Origin: Streptococcus hillyeri
Lineage (GTDB): Bacteria > Bacillota > Bacilli > Lactobacillales > Streptococcaceae
NCBI RefSeq assembly: GCF_003686955.1
Contig: NZ_RCVM01000005.1
Span: forward strand, 1-64,000
Length of the DNA: 64,000 bases
Direction of reading: 5' to 3'
Shown piece after piece: positions 56,391 through 64,000 of this stretch (position 1 is its first letter; each line of letters starts with the position of its first letter). Position numbers and translations under genes: made by a program. Under the pieces are notes generated by a model. It searched no databases, was not told the origin of the DNA, and was given only the letters and a program-made list of their open reading frames with translations.

Positions 56391-57218
56391 TTAATAAATA
56401 TCAGAACCAGTATTGGTATCTTCCATCATGCGCATGCTAATTTCAAAATCTTTGAGTTCTTGTTCGTTGAGCTTGCGTAGGGTTTCGTCTAGGGACAAAT
56501 CAAATTTTTCTAAGGTTGCTTTAGCCTGAGATAAGCGTTCGTCAGCATTATAAAAATCTTTTGGTGATTGCTTGATTTTCAGGTAGCCAGAAAGAATATC
56601 CTTGAAACGATTCATTTCACTCTCGTGAATGGCTAGCAATTCTGCCTTATTATCCATCTGTTCAATCTTATCTAGAATAACCCCGTGGTCTCTTTGAATA
56701 TTACGGTAAATCGTCAGAAGTTCAGGAGCATTTTCAAGAAGTGATTTTTCTTCAGCAGAAGCAGCCTTGAGATCAGGAGCGATATCTAACCGTTTTAATT
56801 GTTTTTGAATGTCTGTGATAACATCAGTCGCTTTTTTATTCACACGTTTGTAGATGTTGAGGTCCATCTTATCTTTCAAAGCTTCGCTCTCGTCCCTGAT
56901 ATGTTCCACCTGAGGAAGCACCTCTCGGGCAAGTAGGGTGTACTGACCGTAGTCTTTATTGCTTAAATATTTTTCTAATAGTTTAACTTGACTATCTGTT
57001 TGGTGAATATCGTCTCTAAGATCTTGTAAGCGTAGGCTCGTGTTGCGTTTTTCTAAACTGGCTTGGCGTGTAGCTAGGCGATAAACTCCATAGCCGATAG
57101 CACCAACAACGACGATTGGCAAGATTGACTTGATGAGAACAGCCAATAAAATGAGAAAGACAATACCTTTTAGAAAAACATTACCTGTATTGTTAGGATT
57201 TGAATGGTGATGGGACAT
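56391..57218 (-). CDS. xpaC: XpaC-like 5-bromo-4-chloroindolyl phosphate hydrolysis family protein
   Basis: A 275-residue protein with a short His/Asn-rich start, two adjacent hydrophobic segments (about 14-50), and a long helical, coiled-coil soluble domain. Layout and partnership with TelA identify the XpaC family, named for a phosphatase-related phenotype; the mechanism is not known. First gene of a two-gene operon. Confidence 0.85.
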   Translation of the reverse strand: MSHHHSNPNNTGNVFLKGIVFLILLAVLIKSILPIVVVGAIGYGVYRLATRQASLEKRNTSLRLQDLRDDIHQTDSQVKLLEKYLSNKDYGQYTLLAREVLPQVEHIRDESEALKDKMDLNIYKRVNKKATDVITDIQKQLKRLDIAPDLKAASAEEKSLLENAPELLTIYRNIQRDHGVILDKIEQMDNKAELLAIHESEMNRFKDILSGYLKIKQSPKDFYNADERLSQAKATLEKFDLSLDETLRKLNEQELKDFEISMRMMEDTNTGSDIY

Positions 57219-57395
57219 CTTTGATACACTCCCAAATATAATTGTAGTATGATATTTATTCTATCGTAAAACTGAAGTAAGGACAAGATTTTACTCATGT
57301 TTCTGGGAAAAGTTCTTGTTTTTATGCTATATTAGATGGTATAGAGTAAATGTGATAGCAAATAGTCTATACCAAGATTTTCGTTGGTATAATTT

Positions 57396-57904
57396 ATACT
57401 TGTCAAAAATCAAAAATTACTTTTTTGCTTCTTTCTTAAAAGTGCGGACGCTCCAAAGGTCTGGGAGACCTTTGGAGGTGGGAAATAAGACGAACAGAGT
57501 TCGTCACAGTCGATAAGGTTTGGGAAACCTTTTTAGGTGGGAAATAGAGCTGACGAAGTCAGTATCACAACCTCCTTTGGAGTTTTATTGCTAGATTTGA
57601 GCCTATCTCTATCGCAGTAGATGATTGGCTGTACTTGTCGACTACTCGACAGCGTCCAACCTAATCATCCTTGCGGGGGAACTACTACGAAATTGACTTT
57701 CAATTTCTGTAGTTCTCCCAAAAAGCCCGTTCTTATCAAGCCAATTCCCCTCGCTCTTTTATTTCTGAGCTTGGGCTAAAACTGTCCACTGGACAGTTTC
57801 ACTAATAAGAATGCCACCACAGCGAAAGAAGCGCTGGGAAATTGATACCTTTATTGGTCCTTGAGTTTGCTCAATATGCTAATTTTGATTTTGGTTGAGT
57901 ATTA
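57396..57904 (+). repeat. MITE-like dispersed repeat, copy G (full-length form)
   Basis: TA-CTTGTCAAAAATC at the left and GATTTTGGTTGAG-TA at the right. It is about 509 bp and carries every module: AAAGGTCTGGG hairpins, TCGACTACTCGAC region, GAACTACTACGAAATTG hairpin, AACTGTCCACTGGACAGTT palindrome. It ends 23 bp before the ATG of the next gene, so any promoter for that gene lies in or beyond it. Confidence 0.85.
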
Positions 57905-57927
57905 GATCATTTGAGATAGGAGAGAGT

Positions 57928-58683
57928 ATGGATAATAAAAAGCAGGATTTTCAAATGCTTGGTAGGGAGTTAGACCAGGCAATGGAGCGTCGTTGGCTTG
58001 ATGAAAAATTACCTCTTTATTTAAGGAAGAGGTTTATTGTTCTTATTGGGCTTTTGGTGATGGGCTTTCTGGTTATTAGGCTGGTGACGCCAAGTCGATT
58101 AACCTTTAAAAGTGTGTCTGAGTTACCGGCAAAAACGGCGCAGGAATTTCAATTCAAATGGACAGAAGAAAACTTTTCGGAACTTCGGAAAGGTACTACA
58201 ATCAACGATGTGTTAGAAAGCTATGGTCGCCCATCGAGTAGTAGGGATTTGATAATCGCAGGAGATCCTGGTGTAGAATTAACCTATGATCAGGGAGCAT
58301 TTTCAGGGCAGTTTAATCAAGGTGCTCTGATTACTTTGATTTTTAAAAATATTGACGAACCAATCCTAAGCTCTAAATCTTTTTATAGATTGCCTGTTTT
58401 GCCCTACACTGACCAAAAATCGGATACTGCTTCTGACGAATGGACAGAGAAAGTTGTGCAAGGGTTAAAAGTAGGAAGTACAGATGGGCTGGGTGGTGAT
58501 ACATTAGAAGATATCCTAGATAAATACGGGTATCCTAAGTCTTACGAAACCTCAGGTTATAATGATGATAGGCAGATTATTATATCTTATCATTTTGAGA
58601 ACCGTCACCTATATTTAACCTTTTATAAGCAAAGTCAAGCGCAGGAATATCGTTTGTCACACAAGGAATGGAGATTGCAGTGA
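57928..58683 (+). CDS. Membrane-anchored protein with two repeated YG-P domains
   Basis: A 251-residue protein: cytoplasmic start, one membrane helix (about 35-55), then two extracellular copies of a domain of about 80 residues. The first reads FKWTEENFSELRKGTTINDVLESYGRP; the second EWTEKVVQGLKVGSTDGLGGDTLEDILDKYGYP. The pattern W-x-F/L-VG-GG-L-x-V-L-x-YG-x-P resembles small beta domains such as SmpA or the beta-lactamase-inhibitor fold, but this is only an impression. No function can be given. The start follows AGGAGAG by 3 bp (57928); a TTG frame reaching 57895 would begin inside repeat G. Confidence 0.75.
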   Translation: MDNKKQDFQMLGRELDQAMERRWLDEKLPLYLRKRFIVLIGLLVMGFLVIRLVTPSRLTFKSVSELPAKTAQEFQFKWTEENFSELRKGTTINDVLESYGRPSSSRDLIIAGDPGVELTYDQGAFSGQFNQGALITLIFKNIDEPILSSKSFYRLPVLPYTDQKSDTASDEWTEKVVQGLKVGSTDGLGGDTLEDILDKYGYPKSYETSGYNDDRQIIISYHFENRHLYLTFYKQSQAQEYRLSHKEWRLQ

Positions 58684-59585
58684 GTAAGAAAGTTAAAAAG
58701 AAGGAATCTTTTGGGAGTTTAGAAAAAGCACTCCATGTAGAGTTTGAAAGAGAATATCAGAAATCTCAAAAAATCAAAGCTTATGTTGGGTACGGCCTAT
58801 TGGCTGTTTTTGGTCTTTTGATATTGATATGGCTGCAACGAAATCAATCAGATAAGAAAGTGGAAGATAAAAGTGTTGAGAAGGTTTATCAATTTAAGTC
58901 AGCTGATGTGACGACCGAAAATTCAATAAATGAGTCAGAAATAAGGACGGATTTTACCAAGCAACTAATAGCGAGCGAAAAAGAATTTGATTTCAAATGG
59001 GGGATTGAGAATTTTTTATCCCTAGAGGTTGGAAATATATATGATGGTGGGGGCGCAACCTTAACAAAGGTGTTGCAGGATTATGGAAAACCTTCAGATG
59101 CTTATTTTTATGACTCATATTTTGATGAAAGATCCCTTTACCTTACCTACGATTATGGCATCTATACTAACTTTGCTTACACTTCTGAGAAAGATCCTAG
59201 AGATCGGGGAGATATCAATTTGAATTTTTACAAGAGTGGTGATGAGTATTATTTACAGTCAAAGGATGCTTATAGTTTAGAGGATGATGCCTATCCTGTA
59301 GCTGGGAAAGATGATCCTAAATTTGAGTGGACCCTAGAGGAGTTTGGAAAGGTAACGGTGGGAGATGGCAATACCGGTGATGGAGGAGTTAGTTATGATG
59401 AGGTTATTGCTAAATACGGGCTTCCAGACAAATCTCTCTTATCCCTTATAGGAAGTAAAGAGGTGCGACAAAGTCTTGAAATGGTTTATCTTAATGGCTA
59501 TCAAGGACACGTTAGTTTTCGTTTATATAAACAGGAAGATGGTGTATTTCGGCTATTTGCCAAGGATACTGCGCTAAGTCAATGA
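58680..59585 (+). CDS. Paralogue of the preceding membrane-anchored protein
   Basis: A 301-residue protein with the same plan: basic N-terminus, membrane helix (about 38-56), a linker, then two domains: FKWGIENFLSLEVGNIYDGG...VLQDYGKPSD and FEWTLEEFGKVTVGDGNTGDGG...VIAKYGLPD. The start is the GTG at 58680, sharing GTGA with the stop of the previous gene and preceded by GGAG at 6 bp, a classic coupled start. The two genes are clearly a tandem duplication. Function unknown; extracellular or wall-proximal binding is possible. Confidence 0.75.
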   Translation: MSKKVKKKESFGSLEKALHVEFEREYQKSQKIKAYVGYGLLAVFGLLILIWLQRNQSDKKVEDKSVEKVYQFKSADVTTENSINESEIRTDFTKQLIASEKEFDFKWGIENFLSLEVGNIYDGGGATLTKVLQDYGKPSDAYFYDSYFDERSLYLTYDYGIYTNFAYTSEKDPRDRGDINLNFYKSGDEYYLQSKDAYSLEDDAYPVAGKDDPKFEWTLEEFGKVTVGDGNTGDGGVSYDEVIAKYGLPDKSLLSLIGSKEVRQSLEMVYLNGYQGHVSFRLYKQEDGVFRLFAKDTALSQ

Positions 59586-59682
59586 TAGGAATAGTTGAAC
59601 CTCTTCACTCAACACAAGGTTCGGAAATTTTATAAAACTCTCTTAAAAATAACAAAAAAATCGCTAAAAACCGAATTTACAC

Positions 59683-59712
59683 TTGGAAAGTTCGCCTGTT
59701 TTTTGCTATAAT
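59683..59712 (+). promoter_or_regulatory. purA promoter
   Basis: TTGGAA (59683-59688), 18-bp spacer, TGC-TATAAT (59707-59712). Confidence 0.75.
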
Positions 59713-59719
59713 AGGGTGT

Positions 59720-61124
<1,405 letters not shown>

Positions 61125-61230
61125 GAAAAATTAAGCCAATCTTTATGTTATCTTAATATTGTTTGGTTATACTAGTATCATCCTAGAAATAGGGGACCTA
61201 TCAATTTTCTTTTTCATATTAAATCTCCTA

Positions 61231-61266
61231 AAAATAGCTCTATCGTCGATAGGGCTATTTTTTTGC
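61231..61266 (+). terminator. purA terminator
   Basis: AAAATAGCTCTATCG pairs with TCGATAGGGCTATTTT, followed by T residues. Confidence 0.9.
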
Positions 61267-61324
61267 TCTCTAGAATAAGATTGTCAATTGAGAGATAAGG
61301 AAGTATAATAAGGTTAACTAACAT

Positions 61325-61339
61325 AGAAAGCGTTTGCCT
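61325..61339 (+). promoter_or_regulatory. cre-like site before the AraC gene
   Basis: AGAAAGCGTTTGCCT, a good match to the CcpA cre consensus, about 27 bp before the start codon. Confidence 0.6.
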
Positions 61340-61365
61340 ATATACTAGTCAGATAGGAGAAGAGA

Positions 61366-62238
61366 ATGTCGAAACATGAATTAGTTGTGCCTACAAATAA
61401 CTTACCAGCTTGGGTTTATTTGCACGAAGAGAATCAATCTACCTTTATTGAGCCTCACTGGCATTCGTCTGTCGAATTAAGTTATACGATAAGTGGGCAT
61501 ATTGCTAATTTTTTTATTGCTAACACTCCATATATGACTGAGCCAGGGACGATTTTGGTGGTTAATACGATGGAAGTTCATAGTATCAGAACCTATCGTT
61601 CGCCAGATGGTGAATCTCGGGCGATTTCCATTATTTTTCCGTATAGTCTATTAAAAATGTATCAACCGGATATTAGTGACTATAAGATTCTTATTAACGA
61701 TTTTTCTGGTGAAAAAGATTGCCGTTACGAGGCTTATTGTCAACTACAAGAAAAATTGAATGCCCTTGCGGATTGCTATCATGGGAAAGATACTTTACGG
61801 AAATCAATCTTGATTTTAGAAATTTTGGAACTTCTACTCAAACATTTTTTGGTCAAGAGGCACTTATCTCTGTCAGATAGGAATGATGATAAGCAAAAAG
61901 AACGATTAAGCAACATTAAAAGTTTTTTAGAGGAAAATTACAGGGCAGAGATTACCTTAGATGATGTTGCGGAGCATTGCTATTTATCCAAGGAACACCT
62001 ATCACGTTTTTTTAAGGAGCAGATGGCAATTACTGTATTTCAATATTTGAATTATATAAGGGCAAAGCACGCGAAGCCATTATTGTTGAAAACTAAGAAA
62101 ACAGCAACTCAGATTGCGCAAGAGTGTGGTTTTAGTGGGCTTAGAACGATGGATCGAGCATTGCAAAAAGTTTATGGTCTTTCATCTCGAGAACTAAGAA
62201 AGCAACATATCAATCAGAGCCCAAAATCTGCTAAATGA
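61366..62238 (+). CDS. AraC family transcriptional regulator
   Basis: A 290-residue regulator: an N-terminal cupin-like sensing domain (about 20-130; EPHWHSSVELSYTISGH is the typical metal/sugar pocket) and a C-terminal double helix-turn-helix (about 180-285; LDDVAEHCYLSKEHLSRFFKEQMAITVFQYLNYIRAKHAKPLL). It most likely senses a sugar and activates nearby genes. It lies 57 bp upstream of a ROK kinase gene in the same direction and has a cre-like site in front. Confidence 0.9.
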   Translation: MSKHELVVPTNNLPAWVYLHEENQSTFIEPHWHSSVELSYTISGHIANFFIANTPYMTEPGTILVVNTMEVHSIRTYRSPDGESRAISIIFPYSLLKMYQPDISDYKILINDFSGEKDCRYEAYCQLQEKLNALADCYHGKDTLRKSILILEILELLLKHFLVKRHLSLSDRNDDKQKERLSNIKSFLEENYRAEITLDDVAEHCYLSKEHLSRFFKEQMAITVFQYLNYIRAKHAKPLLLKTKKTATQIAQECGFSGLRTMDRALQKVYGLSSRELRKQHINQSPKSAK

Positions 62239-62295
62239 AACAAGTCAAAGTTTAAATGACTTATGGTATAGTCAATTGAGATAAAGGAGGAAATT

Positions 62296-63192
62296 ATGGC
62301 TTATTATTTAACAATTGATGTCGGAGGTACTCACATTAAGTATGCCATCATGACAGAGGATGGTGAGCAAACAAAGCGTGGACACATTCCGACACCTCAA
62401 AATCAAGTTGAAGATTTTTTGAATAGCATTTATGGTATTGTGGATGATTGCACAGAAGAGCTTTCAGGAATAGCGTTTAGTGTGCCAGGAAAGGTTGACA
62501 CGTCAGAAGGTGTTATCTATTTTGGCGGTGCTCTTCAATACCTAGATGGGTTGAGAATTGTTGATATTATGACTGAAAAATACCAGATTCCTGTTAGCGT
62601 GCAAAATGATGCTAAAGCAGCAGCTCTTGCAGAGCTTTGGAAAGGGAGTCTTAAGGGAATTCAAGATGGTGCTGTCATTGTGCTTGGTACAGGCGTTGGA
62701 GGCGGTATCATTCTTGATGGTAAATTGCGCCTAGGCCCACATTTCCAATCTGGAGAATTAAGTTTGTCTATCTTAGATGCTAGTAAAGATGGCTTTGACA
62801 AGATGGTAGGTTATAGTGGTTCAGCTGTGAGAATGATTAGTCAAGTGAATGAGGCGCTAGGGCAGGAGGATGTGACGGACGGTTTATTGGCATTTGAGGC
62901 AATCAATAATAGAGATGAAGTTGCCTATCCACTCTTTCAGAATTATTGTCGTCAGATTGCCTATCTTATTTTGAATCTACAAGCCTTTTTTGATCTAACT
63001 ACCTACGCTATTGGAGGGGGAATCAGTTCTCAAGCTATCTTAGTTGATGAGATTCGTTATCAGTTTGACAGTTTCCTAGAAACAAATCCGGTGATGAAGT
63101 TAAATGTACCGAAAGTAGATATTGTAGCAGCTAAGTTTACTAATGATGCTAATTTATATGGTGCCCTCTTTCACCTTTTGTCAGTTAAATAG
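62296..63192 (+). CDS. ROK family sugar kinase (beta-glucoside kinase-like)
   Basis: A 298-residue kinase. The N-terminal ATP-binding DVGGTHIKYAIM and the phosphate-2 GTGVGGGII (about 130) are clear. The usual ROK zinc cluster (GHxxx...CxCGxxGC) is missing; in its place is GPHFQSGELSLSIL. That points to the zinc-less ROK subgroup with beta-glucoside kinases, or to N-acetylmannosamine-type kinases. The start follows AAAGGAGG by 7 bp. Pairing with an AraC regulator under a cre-like site suggests regulated sugar use. Confidence 0.85.
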   Translation: MAYYLTIDVGGTHIKYAIMTEDGEQTKRGHIPTPQNQVEDFLNSIYGIVDDCTEELSGIAFSVPGKVDTSEGVIYFGGALQYLDGLRIVDIMTEKYQIPVSVQNDAKAAALAELWKGSLKGIQDGAVIVLGTGVGGGIILDGKLRLGPHFQSGELSLSILDASKDGFDKMVGYSGSAVRMISQVNEALGQEDVTDGLLAFEAINNRDEVAYPLFQNYCRQIAYLILNLQAFFDLTTYAIGGGISSQAILVDEIRYQFDSFLETNPVMKLNVPKVDIVAAKFTNDANLYGALFHLLSVK

Positions 63193-63195
63193 ATT

Positions 63196-63229
63196 ATAAA
63201 GACCTCCGCTATGATGGAGGTCTTTATTG
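63196..63229 (+). terminator. Terminator of the AraC-ROK unit
   Basis: AAAGACCTCC pairs perfectly with GGAGGTCTTT around GCTATGAT. Confidence 0.85.
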
Positions 63230-63239
63230 GGAACATCTG

Positions 63240-63562
63240 ATAAAGTCAATTAGTTTTTATTTAGTATTTTATTAGCACTTCTCCTAATGTGGTGTGGACG
63301 CTCAAAAGGTCTGGGAAACCTTTTGAGGTGGGAAATGAAGCTGACCAAGTCAGTGTCAGAACGTCCCCTACTACAGAGTTCCATTCCTTCTTGGCAAGCC
63401 TAGGTTTCCTTCGCTCCCAGGTTTCTAAGCTCAGGCTAAAACTGTCCACTGGACAGTTTCATTAATAAGAATACCGTCATGGCGAAAGAAGCCCTGGTAA
63501 ATCAAGCCATTTATTGGTTCTTGATTTGACTTAAACTGCTAATTTTGATTTTGAATGAGTAT
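63240..63562 (+). repeat. MITE-like dispersed repeat, copy H
   Basis: The left end is the AAAGTCAATTAGTTTTT...GCACTTCTCCTAATGTGGTGTGG type shared (inverted) with E and B. The right end is GATTTTGAATGAG-TA as in A and G. It contains CTCAAAAGGTCTGGG...CCTTTTGAGG and the AACTGTCCACTGGACAGTT palindrome. Confidence 0.8.
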
Positions 63563-63624
63563 GAAAATCAAAAACTTACAGGTGCAAATAGGATCGAGGA
63601 CTATATATTGAGATTCAGTTAGAT

Positions 63625-64000
63625 TTACTCTGTTTTTACAAGATAGCGCCTAAAGAAATTTAACTCATCCTGATTACATTGATTTGCCATTTCATCTCTG
63701 ATATTACAGTGAAAAACATGGTGTTTTGGGTTATCAGGTGTTCCATAAATGTGAAATTCGTGTTCAATTCCTTTTGCGATGAGGTAACCGTCTAATCTAG
63801 TAGAATTATCCCGAAGAAAATCATCAGATGCCGTCATAATAAATAATGGGGGACAAGCAGTGGTGAGGTATTCTTCGGTGCGGAGCAATTCCCCATGTTT
63901 AGCAAGGCTTTCATCTGTAAAGTAAGCTTCCGTTGCTCCTGAAATCGCACCGGGAAGGTGGAGGAAACTGCCACCGCAATTGATGGCTGCTGCCCTCAGA
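63625..64000 (-). CDS. Alpha/beta hydrolase (acetyl-esterase type), 3' part only
   Basis: The frame is open from the window edge down to a stop at 63625. The visible 124 residues include NCGGSFLHLPGAISGATEAYFTDE, the acidic catalytic region in FIMTASDDFLRDNSTRLDGYL and the catalytic His in PKHHVFHCN, as in hormone-sensitive-lipase/acetyl-esterase hydrolases. The nucleophile elbow lies beyond the window. The end of the protein is complete. Confidence 0.8.
   Translation of the reverse strand, partial: LRAAAINCGGSFLHLPGAISGATEAYFTDESLAKHGELLRTEEYLTTACPPLFIMTASDDFLRDNSTRLDGYLIAKGIEHEFHIYGTPDNPKHHVFHCNIRDEMANQCNQDELNFFRRYLVKTE

Overview
The window is Streptococcus chromosome (low GC). Evidence: tyrS lies divergent to pbp1b-rpoB-rpoC, a DUF1033 gene follows rpoC, and the window contains a ctsR-clpC pair, a streptococcal MET-box, LPXTG surface proteins and rpoB/rpoC sequences of streptococcal type. 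The gene order and the secreted immunoglobulin-directed proteins suggest a pyogenic, animal-associated species. I cannot name the species.

Layout. 1-7.1 kb: the tail of an LPATG surface protein; a lipoprotein carboxylesterase and a beta-glucoside PTS (bglP), each behind its own catabolite-type promoter and a nearly duplicated LicT/BglG-type antiterminator leader; then a coiled surface protein ending in an atypical LPQAN signal. 7.4-19.2 kb: mostly housekeeping genes (pgi; dapH and N-acetyl-diaminopimelate deacetylase for lysine/peptidoglycan; a MATE exporter; folate cyclo-ligase overlapping a rhomboid protease; a polar amino-acid ABC importer). 19.5-40.9 kb: tyrS divergent from a four-gene secreted-protein island (21.1-30.4 kb), then pbp1b, rpoB and rpoC. 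41.2-44.9 kb: an M26-type metalloprotease whose cell-wall anchor is cut off by an in-frame stop codon. 45-64 kb: DUF1033, ctsR-clpC, a MetE-like gene behind a MET-box, a DUF6287 lipoprotein, a TetR regulator with a palindromic operator, hslO-dus, xpaC-telA, two tandem paralogous membrane proteins, purA behind a structured leader, an AraC regulator with a ROK kinase, and the 3' part of an alpha/beta hydrolase.

The most interesting system is the island between tyrS and pbp1b. It holds three paralogous secreted proteins with a transglutaminase/IgdE-like Cys-His-Asp core (Cys to His 31 residues, His to Asp 15 residues in all three) around an EndoS-like GH18 endoglycosidase. The EndoS-like protein shares a coiled-coil module with one protease and a C-terminal Trp-containing tail with the other two. 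One paralogue has lost its catalytic Asp and another is frameshifted. The two transcription units that can be recognised both start with tandem 11-bp-spaced TTAAG-type boxes and an extended -10. I read this as an immunoglobulin-attack locus (protein cleavage plus Fc deglycosylation); with the nearby M26-type protease it suggests a strain that invests heavily in antibody evasion.

The second theme is a family of at least eight MITE-like intergenic repeats (about 200-540 bp, TA-flanked inverted ends, covarying internal hairpins, mosaic structure), with no transposase in the window. Several abut promoters or ribosome-binding sites.
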